A DNA stretch of 64,000 nucleotides from Neolentinus lepideus HHB14362 ss-1 (lineage: Eukaryota; Basidiomycota; Agaricomycetes; Gloeophyllales; Gloeophyllaceae), in NCBI GenBank assembly GCA_001632425.1, contig KV425603.1:16291-80290 (forward strand), read 5' to 3'. A program made the translations under genes and the position numbers. Shown here piece by piece: positions 48,742 to 59,775 of this stretch; the stretch's first letter is position 1; each line of letters opens with the position of its first letter. Below the pieces are notes generated by a model. It was given only the letters and a program-made list of their open reading frames with translations. It was not told where the DNA came from and did not search any database.

Positions 48742-50985
48742 TCAAGAAATTTTGTCCAAAGATTCGCCACAGTATACAATACCATCCCGGTACTTAGCTA
48801 CGCGGTGGCCGCGGGATATTACCAGTTTCACGAGATCAGCTCCTTCACTCCGAAATTTCGAGGTATTATCGAACACTTGAAAGGAGTTGGACGGCTGAAA
48901 CCCAATACCTGGCGTCAGAAGACATTGCACCGTCCCTGAGTCAGTTATGTACTTACACGACAAGCCCATCCGTATATGGCACATTCCCGTGTGGATGGTC
49001 TTTGGCTTTGAAGACATTGAACGTTGCCAGAACGTGAGCGATGACGATCCAGGCGGCAGCGTCTGCAAGGTGCCTTCCAGGACAAATGCTGTTATATGCA
49101 TCAGACACTGGGTGGATGAATCGTGAAGATCAGTCTAACCGTCTACCCATCCCAAAAGCCGTACGCGGGTATGCGTCGCCCCGGATAGTCCCATCGGGAT
49201 TCAAGAAGCGTTCAGGTTCAAATTTCTCGGGATCGGCGTAGACCCGCTCGTCCATGTGTATCGCCCTGGATGAATTCGAGTATGGGGTCAGGGTGATACC
49301 AAGCAAACAACCAACTGACGCCACCATGTGTTCATGACTATAGTCGCACCTGGGAAATTGACCACGGTTAGAAGCAAACCGTTATAGAACCACCGAGACC
49401 ACTCACCTTTGGGTATGAAGTACCCCTCATAGGTATCTGCCTCTGTTGTTGCATGAGACACGCCTATACAATGTCATGACACTTGATTAACCAGGCGAGC
49501 CACTGTTGAGGCTTACCGAGGGGTGTAACTGCACGCCATCTTAAAACTTCCCACAAGACGGCCTCCACGTACGGTAGCGATACTCTATCATCAAATCCAG
49601 GAAGCCGACTTGTCCCAACGACCCTGTCAATCTCTGCCTGCGCATTTCTCTGCACATCAGGACAAAGTGTCATAGCCAAGAAGAATGTATCGATTGCTCC
49701 AACGGTCTGATCCCAATCAACATGAATTCACACTCCAAATGATGTTTACTTACTGTGTCTGCACCGGCTACGAAGGGAATCGGTCACTTCAAGGCTTTGT
49801 AGACACATTTGCGTGTGCTTACCATTGTAACCCACTCCGGCAACGCCTTTGATCACTTCCTCCAGCGGGTGAGCGTCGTTTCTCGATGGCAAACGCCCGA
49901 GAAGCTGTGATGTAAAACACTTCGTTCCGGAGCCAGAAATCTGCAGCGGGATTCAATGCGGAAAAGATCAAATAGTGGAGATCACCCACCACGTTCGATT
50001 TTGTAAAATTGAATGGCTCATTTTGCATTTCAGTCACCAGCCCAAGGCATCTCTCAGCATAAGCTTTGAACTGCATGCCGGGTAGCCAGGATGGGAGCTT
50101 TCTTACTAAAGCTGAGAGTTAGCGCGACTACTTCTAATAGTGGAGGCCCATGTTTGCATACCTTGTGGGACCACATCGAGGACGGCTGCCCCGGGAAAGC
50201 TTGAATCGGACATCATTCTTGTTGCTTGCTCTACTAAGTACACGAAACGATCCTCCTCCTCGGCTATCTCGTATCCGTAAAGAATAAGCATCATATTTGC
50301 GGCAGCAAAACTGATGGGCATATCAGGTCCCTGTAACGTAGTGGCCGTGTAATTGTACGCACTGTTGAACGTGCTCCATGAAGCCATCCGGTGTGTGCAG
50401 GAGCCTGACTAGGAGCTCTCGCGACTTCTCGGCTATGGTCGGAAAATAATCAGCAACGTTGTCCGCGCGAAATACTTGGTGGAAAAGTCGTCTGTATGTA
50501 CGCCATTCATTGCCGTAGGGCTTGAAGGCGAAGTTGAAACCATAACCCATCCTGACAAAGAGAATAAGCAACCACAACCGACAATGTACTTGGAGCATAC
50601 AAGTGCAACATGTGGAATGCGGGTCTGCTCGAATATATGTTCGAGCGGGTCTCCAGGAGGTCGTTCGCAATCTTTGCCGAATTGATGATAATGACATCTT
50701 CGGTCAATACACGAGCGTATATTATGTCGCCTTCGCCCGAAGTTCACCATTATCTGGTAAAATGAGAGAAGGGCAGTGCTCACCGTACTGACGGCCCCAC
50801 TCAGTGTACGTAAACCATGGGTGATGTGCAGGAACCTGGAAATAGTTACCAACGATGGGCCATGGCTTCGGTCCTGGCGGGTAAGGCAAGCCAAGCGGGT
50901 TTACATCTCGCCAGTAACGATACCTTTTGACAATAAGTAAGAGCACACTGAGAGCAGCAATGAAAAGAGCGCTCAAGACAGCCAT
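48742..50985 (-). CDS. Cytochrome P450 monooxygenase
   Basis: An ER-anchored heme oxygenase that inserts one oxygen atom into a substrate using electrons from P450 reductase. Multi-exon on minus from ATG 50985. An N-terminal anchor (VLSALFIAALSVLLLIV) is followed by the proline hinge LPYPPGPKPWPIVGN. Further on are the I-helix AGADT (about 49,760), the K-helix EVLR in VEAVLWEVLRWR, the PERF segment as FEPERF, and the heme loop FGMGRR-ICPG. Its Cys codon is at 49082-49084, just after an intron whose donor is at 49139. The C-terminus after the heme exon is uncertain; 48742 is the first stop in the best frame. Style resembles mushroom P450s annotated as O-methylsterigmatocystin-oxidoreductase-like. 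Confidence 0.88.
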
Positions 50986-51267
50986 GTAGGGATTGAAGAG
51001 TGGAGAGTAGCACAGCTCGTAATCCTTGTTTTATTCAGCGATGTTCCTCGGGTAAGTGGGCTTCGTGAACAAATAGATAGCTATATGTGTCCTCGACTGC
51101 TCGCATGCGTTTCCACGTCAGTGGACGTCCCAGAAAGTGAACTCATGACTCACATGGGAACACGTCGTCCAATCCCAGCAACAAGTATTTCGGGGTCATT
51201 CAAAGAAGTAATGGCTATCCTGGACGTGTTCCACAACATTCCGATATGTGGATCAGCGGACCATAAG

Positions 51268-52189
51268 TTATGCTGACGGTGTAACATATTCTTGCCTCAC
51301 AGCCGCACGAATCAGGGACTCGATTGTCCGGTTTGTGGCATTGTCGACAGCATAAATGACGCTCTGTACAGTCCCTGGAGGTGGCGCTTCAATTACGTGT
51401 CACAAACGGTTGTATTCCTCGATGACAAGCATACACCTCATGCCCCGATTCATCCCTCATCATCCTCAGATTGAAAGCAGCCAGTACTTGCGCGGCTGGA
51501 GTCCGTACAGCAATGTCTGCAAAATGGCAACCCAGGCGTACTAAACAGGAGCAGTTCAAAGGCCAATCGTGAATGCATGCATATAGGGAGAAGACGAACA
51601 CCCCTCCAGTCCATACCAAACACTGTCATGATGCCCGGGCCGTTGGGCATGTAAGCATATTGTGGAAGATCCCAGCCCGGTGCGTGGTTCGCGAGTGTAG
51701 TGCTGTTCGTTAACATTGGCTTCCGATCCACCGCTATGGTTTACCGTCCACTTCCCTCCAATGCATACTATTTACTTACATCGTCAAAAGACGGAAAACA
51801 CATGCTTGCCAAGCTTGAGAGCTTCGTCTGGTAGGCGCAACGCATCGTACGGGTAGACCCACCAACTTGTACTACTAGGGCTGCTGAAATAAGCCCAAGA
51901 TCGAATAGGTAGAGTGTGATTGTTCCCGAACGTCGTATTGCCCGGCGAGCAATCACGTAGCGTGCGATCACTAAATGCATCAATTATCAATCAATTATAT
52001 ATCATAGACGCGAACCCGTTCAGCTACCTTCGACGACCGGAACATTTCCGAGTTTGCGAACTCGAGAGCGCCTACGCATCCACGCAGGACAAGTGCCTTG
52101 CGACCCAGAGTCTTGTCTGACTTGTGAATTTAAGCTGGCCCGGGATAGTGCAGACCATTGACGGTGACTGCTGTGGCGTGGACGGCCAT
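51268..52189 (-). CDS. Unresolved small multi-exon gene, possibly membrane-associated
   Basis: Several minus-strand pieces look coding but I cannot join them with confidence. There is a start at 52189 (MAVHATAVTVNG), a segment with one hydrophobic helix (ITLYLFDLGLISAALVVQVG), a segment around NHAPGWDLPQYAY, an amphipathic FELLLF patch, and a final exon ending in IRAAVRQEYVTPSA with TAA at 51268. I do not recognise the family. Its place between a P450 and a UstYa-type gene is the main reason it may matter. Confidence 0.3.
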
Positions 52190-52638
52190 GCGCAAGGAGA
52201 CAAAACAAGGACAATTAAATAAGTGATGAAAACACGAATTTTCATTCTCGCCTCGCTGTTGTACCTCGTCCCCATAGCCCGAAATCCAACAAGCACGATA
52301 GATATACTTTCTGAATCCAATTGTGCTATCATACCATCTCAGGGCAAATGGCTTGAAGCATACTGAAGTGATGAGGACTGAATGCGACGTCGCGGAAGGA
52401 TTATAAACTATGCGGTACACGCACAAGGTGAGATGCATGCAGTGTTATTCAGCACCTATCGATATGATGGTAACGCAGTAACGAGGCTCTTACAGCAAGT
52501 TCCATAATTTGGCCGCCTTCATTCTGCACGATGTATACATATTACAGCGAATGCTTTGTCGACGATTACGATAAAGATACCCGGCTGGACTACTGTACGG
52601 GACAAGTACTAGGAATCGGATGCCCCCCTCCGTGAATC

Positions 52639-53257
52639 TTAGCGCCGAGCAGTATACGTCTTATAATTGTTCTCCGCCGCAACATATACCTCCCGCCAGT
52701 CGTCGCACACAGCGTCGTATATCTGGGTGGTGGTGGACTTGGGCCCTGTCGGAAATCTCACAGACTCCAGCCTCAGATTTGGATGACACATGATTGTTTG
52801 CCGAAGATAGTTCATGCAATGATGAGTCATGGTAGACGGTGTCGAATTCTCTTCTTGCCCGATGTATTCTTGTCTGATAATATCGAGACAGCGGAGCTGG
52901 TGGAACAGCGTGACAGTATGGTTCTCTGGTTCCCTATTAGCCTTATCAGGGTCCAGGTGAATGAGATGTCCGCCTGATGGCAAGAGCTTCGAAAATTCTT
53001 CGGCGGCTTCTGCAGTGTCCAGGCTGTAGTGTACGGTGTTGGAGATACGCATGCCGACCATCTTCTTGGCCGATCGCATCCAAACAAGTTGGTCTACGCG
53101 CACTTCACCACAGTCAGCTCTATGCCCCTCAACCCACTGCTCGCTGCTCACCTTGGGGCATATCCCGCAAATACAAGTATAAAATCCCAACTGACCATGC
53201 CACAAGAAAGACGATTATAAATGCTAAGCGTACGCGAGACAGTTCTGGTACCTTCAT
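52639..53257 (-). CDS. UstYa-family (DUF3328) oxidase-like protein
   Basis: UstYa proteins are copper-type oxidases, best known for ring-closing steps in fungal ribosomal peptide and other secondary-metabolite pathways. Exons 53257-53152 and 53093-52639 close across a 58-base intron to 186 residues, a normal size. One membrane anchor is near the N-terminus (LAFIIVFLVAWSVGILYLYL). The two signature motifs are present in variant form: FHQLRCLDIIR in place of HQLHC, and THHCMNYLRQTIMC, which lacks the first His of HxxHC. The start may instead be ATG at 53314, adding 19 residues. A P450 lies 1.7 kb downstream on the same strand, which fits a small biosynthetic group. Product unknown. Confidence 0.85.
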
Positions 53258-53955
53258 TAGTTGTGCAGGGTCAGTGCAGGCTGTTGATGTATATACTTCC
53301 AGCCGGTGTTCCATCCCCTGCCCGCTCAGACGGGGTACATAAATAACCTCGGATCACAGTTGGAGCTATTGAAAGGTACTTACAGGTTTTACCCGTAAGG
53401 GTGGCCAAATACCATTTATCACGCCGGGATGCGACTTGAGGCTTATGCGACCTGAGGCTTCACTGCCACAGACATCATCTCCGACATGATGATCAGTCAC
53501 AGGCCCGAGAATCGCAGCAATGTCACTGAGACATCGCGGAGTCGCGAGAAGCTTTGACATGCCTAGGTAAGGTACATAGCTGAAAGTCCAACGAATGCCG
53601 GCTAGGGGAAACCTACTAGTAGCTGATATGAGATTTCATGCACACAACCCCAAACTGCCGAAGCCGATAACTCTAGTCCTAGTATGCGTCTGTGACTCTT
53701 CAAGTTATGTGTCCATCAAGGTCCCGAAACATCAAACAAACACTACCAGCCTTGATGTCCAACGACAAGGCTGATACCTCAAATCGATGATGTCTCATAA
53801 TGACTGCCACTGAACGGCGGTGTCGGATCCGACATGCCATAGCCTGCTTGATGGCCTGTGTCCTGACCTGAGAGTCCCTGTATAGTAACGTCAGTATGAT
53901 CAAGAAATACCTACAAACTATTCTCCCCCTCCCCGCCCGCTCGCAACCCACCGGG
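53258..53955. other. Divergent intergenic region
   Basis: It separates the UstYa-type gene (minus) from the next membrane protein (plus) and should hold both promoters. No gene is seen. Confidence 0.4.
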
Positions 53956-54948
53956 ATGTCCTACGGCTTGACGACTGTGGGCTATCGAGTCCTCCCTGCA
54001 GAAGATGGAGACGACGACGTTTTCGCTCAGGAAATGCCCCGCTCTTCATCATGTAGTGCGCTATCAGCATCTGTGCCATACTACTCAGTGCTCATTCTTA
54101 TTTTGAAGAAAATACCACGTATTTGTCAATATGCCTTGTCGTCGTAGCTGTTGCTTGTACCCTCGCCAATGGAGCACTTGTCCTCTTTGACGGTCACCCT
54201 CCGTATCTCGGAACTAGAAGTCTACCAAGGTCCATGACGAAACTGCCGAGGCCTAATCAGTTTATTGGGTTGGATAGGATTGAGCGACAAACACCCCCGA
54301 TTAGCAGAGAGTTTGTGAATTACCCCTTTCTCCTGACACAGATCGACTCTTCCAGACCGGCGTATGTGTACGCCGATAACCCTAAGGGCCACATGACATT
54401 CCGAGGATATATTTCACCGGAGGACAGACGGGTTCATGTCTCATCAGCCGTACGAGTCTCACACTTCGCTGGAGGTAAAGTCGTGTAAGGCTCACCTTGA
54501 TGCAGATATCAACCGTTGTACAGTTTAGGGCTCTGGACTTCGGCATGACAGATTGCGAGCTGTCAATCGTCGTACCGAGCAACGTAGAGGGTTTGAACGT
54601 CACTTTACCAGAGGGCGGCAGACAGAATAGCGTTGATATCTGGCATCTTGGAGGCCATGATCCGGTTGACGCGAAGAAGTTGTCCTGGTCTACACGGCCG
54701 CCAAGAGTGCGCAAGATTTCGACAGTGGACTTGCAAAGAGGTACCTCATATAGTCAAAGATTTCACTGTCGTCAAGATTCAGTTCATTCCCTTGAACTTA
54801 CCTGTGCGACCGAGTCCCCATCCTGTGTTATCGAGTGGTGGCAGGATATGCAAGCTACTTCGCCTGGTGAGCCTGACTCTTTTGAAGGGCGCCTCGAAGT
54901 AACTGACGTCCAGCAGCTATATACATCACCCAGCACGCTACTGTTTAG
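53956..54948 (+). CDS. Single-span membrane protein with conserved C-terminal domain, unknown function
   Basis: It starts at ATG 53956 (MSYGLTTVGYRVLPAEDGDD). After an acidic N-terminus comes one membrane segment (LSICLVVVAVACTLANGALV) and then a domain with REFVNYPFLLTQID, HMTFRGYISPEDRRVHVS and VVQFRALDFG. It ends RFHCRQDS...LELTC...CVIEWWQDM and a final short exon ending ITQHATV. Introns: 54450-54505 and 54867-54913 fit well; one more intron or a frame change is needed between about 54060 and 54125, which I could not resolve. The layout fits a type II membrane protein. I know similar uncharacterised proteins from Agaricomycetes but no function. Confidence 0.65.
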
Positions 54949-55415
54949 TAGGTGTCAGCTTTGCAACCTTTTTGTGCCCTTGCGTGGGTTGAATTGGTCG
55001 TATTAAACCGTGCAATACATTATACTTCGACTGCCAGCGGTTGTATTTCCATGTAGCTTTCGGCCTAGCTGTATCATTCTCCTATTTGAAGAGTATGTCA
55101 TTGAGTACGCGCCCGTAGTATGTGTATTGACGAGGAGTGAGTGCAGTTGCCACGAGCAGCCATATACTACGACGCGCTTACCTTTAATATGGACGTCACG
55201 CAAGGCAAGGAATGAATTCGGGAAGATAAAAGGTCTGACTTCGTGGCATAGCTGATTGCAACTGGTGATATGGTATACCATTACGTGGAGGCATTCAGTC
55301 ATGGAATTATGAGCAGGCAGGACGACGGACGCGTCTGTGGCCTGGGGCAAGAGTTGAGTTCTTCCGGCATTTTCCGAAGACCTTTCGTTGCCAACCCCCA
55401 AGCTCAAGCGGCAGG

Positions 55416-56477
55416 ATGATAATCGAATTGGACGAGTCTCTCCTTGCTGAAGGTTACCAGCTGGATGGATTTATCCAGAAAATATGGGATCTTCGAGGCA
55501 AATTGGTGGGTGTCGAGGAGAGGAACGGACTCCTTTTTGTTGGCCAAAGACTGGTAGTTCCTCGGGTTGATTCGCTCCAGCAACCGATATTCCAACTTGC
55601 ACAGAATGCTTCGACTTACCTTGGTCCGGATGAGTCTTTTGCAAAGCTACGCCATGCTTATTACTGGCCTCGGATGAAAGGAGACTTAGCCAGTTCTCGG
55701 TCTCACAAGCGTAGCCGATCCTGCCCTGATTGTTCATACACAGAAGATGACGGTAAATTTCACCCCTTCTACTAAGCTAGAACCGTCTAACCAGTCTGAG
55801 TCTCAGCTGATACAAGGGGACACTCTGTCCAGCTAAACTTCATAGGCCCGCTGCCAGAAGACCATGATTTCAATGCCTTGTTCGTGATGGTGGACCGCTC
55901 AGGCGGCGACATTCGATTAGCGCCTTGTCGCATGCACGCATCTGCGGAAGAATTGGTCGCTATCTTCATTGATACGTGGTATTACGAGAATGGTCTTCCG
56001 CGCCAGATTCTGTCCGACAGAGGCGAGGGTTTTGCGAAGGTCTTCCTGCGCGCCCTTCGGAAATTGACAGGCGTGCCGAGCGCATCCAGCCCAAAGATGA
56101 TAGGCACATACGCATGTTCCGATACAACTTCACGTATCCAACAGCGCATCCGCTCGTACGTTAACAAGAATAAGGCCGATTGGGTCGCTGGTCTACGCCG
56201 TCTCCGCTTCGAGATGATGAATGAGATGGACGACACGACGGGTATCTCCAGATTCCAGATACACCTGGGGCGCAGTCCTCTAAGTATCCCGTTAATAGTA
56301 CGTCCGGTGGCTCGAATACAGGCTCCTACCAAGCTGCTGGCTTCCTTCTCTTATCCCACTTCGACAACCAAGGTCAGCGCGAAGCATGACGAGTTGATGT
56401 CCGCGCGGAAAAGCAACCGGAGGGATGCCTCGATCTACACAAGTTTGTCTAGCCTGACTATGTGTTCCCGGTGCTAG
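55416..56477 (+). pseudogene. Ty3/Gypsy retrotransposon integrase relic
   Basis: The first part resembles the integrase zinc-binding region (FAKLRHAYYWPRMKGDL, then CPDC), with its first histidines lost. After a stop at 55773 the same frame resumes with the integrase core: HSVQLNFIGPLPEDHDF, FVMVDRSG, LPRQILSDRGEGF, then a frame-scrambled stretch, and NKADWVAGLRRLRFEMMNE to GISRFQIHLGRSP. The first catalytic Asp of the core is Asn here, and the stretch expected to hold the catalytic Glu is disrupted. No long terminal repeats or reverse transcriptase were found nearby. It is a dead fragment. Confidence 0.8.
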
Positions 56478-57674
56478 AGGACCTCCATTGCCGAACCTCG
56501 TCCGTCAGGTCACAAAGACCGGGCTCCCAATTGGTGCTAAACTGCAATCACGTCCCAGGACCCTGGCGTCTCATCATCGCAGACTTTGACGGCCACAGCT
56601 TGCGTTTCAGCTGTGGCCGCATCTGTCTGGACTCGCCTCGCTGCATGGTCTGAGGGACAGGTTGGTAGGAGATCTAGCGCACTTGGCGTGCCCTGGTGAT
56701 TGCAAAGAGCCTATGGGAGGATCATCAAGAAGGAGATGAATTTCTCGCTTTCCAATTTCATGTTTATTCACACCTTGTTTATGATTATGATTATGTAACT
56801 GACAAGTTTGGCGTCTATAGATAGCCTGGGTCTGTCCTGGCACGTTGGTCTGTTCAAGGAGTATGCGACAAGGCTTTCTTGTACACCCATTTCCCTTAAG
56901 CAGCTGCTCGAATACTGGTCGCAGGTATGGATGCATCGGGAGTACTTTGGGTGCTGAGCGCGATATCCTTGTAAGGAGCTAGCATTTGCCAGCCGCTTCG
57001 TGCGTGGTTTCAACGTCCCGTCTGTTCTCCTTGCCGCACCTTTGAAGTTCGGTCACCTCAGATAAATCGACGAGTACAATCCGGCAGGGAAAATAGCATT
57101 AATCAAGGCATTAATCAAGCATGCTTATATCTTGCCCCACCAGCGAGTTCTGCGTCATCTCCCTCGCAGTGATCCTAGCCGTATGGTAGGGCGTAACGAA
57201 GCACAATGTCAACGTCTCTGCTAGTCCGAAGGGCAACATGATGAGGATCCATCCTTGAAGGGCTTATTAGCGCAGCGGATTAGGACTAGAGGTCAAGTCA
57301 GTGACATACACGAGCGTATTCTAGCGCAAAGCATCGTTCGTGCATTTTGTACCGCTTCGCAGTCCCCTTCGGTAAGTAATGCACCATCCCCAGCGTATGC
57401 TACATTTCGAGCGCTCCCGGGGCGAATGTTATCTGTATGACAATTCAAATTGAGTATTTAGCATATTTATTATAAGTTATGTCAAAATAAGTGTCTTAAG
57501 TACAATAAGCCTAAGTCAATCGCCGTTTTCAAGTTCCTCAGGCTGATGTAGGCGCCTGACAGCCATCGGCAATGTCCAACTTTACAATGTAAGTGTACAA
57601 GCATCTGCCATTCATGCGAGTAGTCACCTCGTCTCTCAGTTCACCCCAGGATAGAGCACGACTACACGATCTAC
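56478..57674. other. Intergenic, no gene seen
   Basis: It contains only short open frames. Part may belong to the Gypsy relic. It is AT-richer near 57,430-57,510, upstream of the F-box gene. Confidence 0.4.
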
Positions 57675-59397
57675 ATGGACATGCCAGCATATGTTCCAAA
57701 ATGTCTGCTAATAACCGAGATCCTGATGGAAATATTCGAGTTTGTCATGGCGTCGGAAGATTCTGGTCCACCAACACTAGCGAATGTTGCCCGGACTTGC
57801 AAAGCTTTCCAGGCCCCGGCGCTCAGCATTCTGTGGCGAAATTTAACTGAGCTACACCCTTTAATTCAGTGCCTACCCCATGATATATGGTGCAAGGATA
57901 GAGGATCTATAGTGAGCTTTAATGCTTATCGAGCCCGAATCTTTTGCCCAAATGTCACGTCAGACGTTCAGGCGACCAATCCAAATGATTGACCTCGGCC
58001 GCTTCAACTTCTACGCCTCCTTCGTGAAATCTCTGTTCATAAACTCGCCGTTTATGGACGATGTCCAGAAGCTGCTGTTCTCGGCATTGCCACTTCTTTA
58101 CCCGCCAAAGATAATTTGTAACCGGCCCTCTATCCTGCCTAATCTCCTCCACCTGCGCTGGATTGCTGAGACACCTAACAAGCTGTCAATGATCTACTGG
58201 CTCCTAACTGGCTCGCTGAAGACTCTGCATATCACGAGCGTTTGCCCAGAGCAAGACACCATTCCGTTTCTCAGGCGTTTGGTAGGGACTTGCGGCACAC
58301 TGCGGAAACTAGCTACCTGTTTCTACGGGTCCGCGATCACAGAATCAGTCTACCTTGCAGTCTGTGAAATGGTTCCGAAGCTCGTCAGCCTGAGGAGTTA
58401 CTCGTGCAGTGCACCTTTCGCTGCACAGGTAGCCCCTGCTCTATCTTCGCTGCGCCATCTGGAGGAGCTGCAGCTCGATTTCAACAATACAGCAACATTC
58501 ATCGGCACTGGTGTCAACTTCCTTGTCGCAGATAACCCTTTCCCATCACTGAAACGTGTCAATCTAGCACTGAACCGCTTATCCGAGTGCACCAGTATGC
58601 TCGACATTCTCCGCTACTGTGATCTCACCCATGCCTATTTCTCGGTCCGTGAATACGCTGATCCGCATACGGTGGAGTACTTTCTCGCCGACCTCTCTCG
58701 CAAGCTCATACACTCTCACACCTCTCTGCGGCACCTCTGTCTCCTGCAGAACCCGGCGCGCCTGCCGTCCGATGCTATCCTCCGCGAAGAGTACATCATC
58801 CCGGGCATCGCGCTCCTCCCGCTTCGCGCGTTTCAAAGCCTCCGTCACCTGCGAATGCACGTACAATGCGGTTTCGACATCCACGATGGTGTCTTAATGA
58901 CCTTGGTGAGCGCATGGCCGCGCCTGCGCTCGCTGCATTTCGGCGTGTATAAGGATCTCCCGCGGCAGACCAAGATCACGCTCGGCGGCGTTGCGGGGCT
59001 GGTGCGCAGCTGCCCTCGCCTAGCGAATCTCTCCCTCCCTCTGGATGCGCGCCTCAGCTCCTCGTACGCGCACGAGCGCGAGCGCGTCCTGGCTTTTCTT
59101 AATGCGGACACGATACCAAGGAATAGAAAGATCACGTCGATATATGTCGGCGAGTCGTTCATCCATAACTCTGCTGTTGTTGCCGCGATACTTCTGGATA
59201 TATTTCCTAGGCTCGAGCGGGTAGTCGGTACAGAGGTGGATAGGGTCGTGTGGTCTGGGCAGAAAGACAAGTGGCACGAAGTGCGGTTGGCAGTCGAAAA
59301 GCACCAGGAAGAGCTGCCTTCGAAACGCATAGAACAGGAGGGAAACGACGACGACGATGACGACGAAGATGAAGACGAGTGGGAATATGGTGCGTGA
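57675..59397 (+). CDS. F-box protein with leucine-rich repeats
   Basis: Exons 57675-57911 and 57964-59397 close in phase 0 across a 52-base intron and give 556 residues. The N-terminal F-box reads VPKCLLITEILMEIFEFV, then ANVARTCKAFQAPALSILWR. It is followed by irregular leucine-rich repeats through residue about 480 (LRHLEELQLDF, LRHLRMHVQ, WPRLRSLHFGV, CPRLANLSLPL). The C-terminus ends in a run of nine Asp/Glu-rich residues and WEYGA. Such proteins recruit substrates to SCF ubiquitin ligases; mushrooms carry large families of this design. The DNA of the second half is GC-rich compared with the neighbours. Confidence 0.88.
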
Positions 59398-59775
59398 TGT
59401 CGCCGTCGAAGAGGACCAGCCCGCGTGCTTGTTATAGATCTTCAAGATTCTTGATGACCATAATTTATGCAAGATCCAAGCCGCTTGGATGCTTCTTCAA
59501 CGTTGTATATTTACCTGTATACAATATTTATTGATTTCCCGGACCTTGTCAATTGCCTTGTATGCTGACTGGGCCGTCTTTTCAAGCATCTGTGCGGTCC
59601 AGTATAATCCTGCTCAAGAATGGGAGCTATAAGGACAAGAAACTACGCTTTACACTAGAACTACGCTACCAGCCCGCTTTCATGCCTTACATACGGATCC
59701 CTAGATACACACCTACATAGAATCCCTCAGAAATACAGATTATACTTGTCTTCTCCAATCAATGTCGCCTGGAAT
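59398..59775. other. Convergent intergenic region
   Basis: It lies between the ends of the F-box and aldehyde dehydrogenase genes. No gene is seen. Confidence 0.5.
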
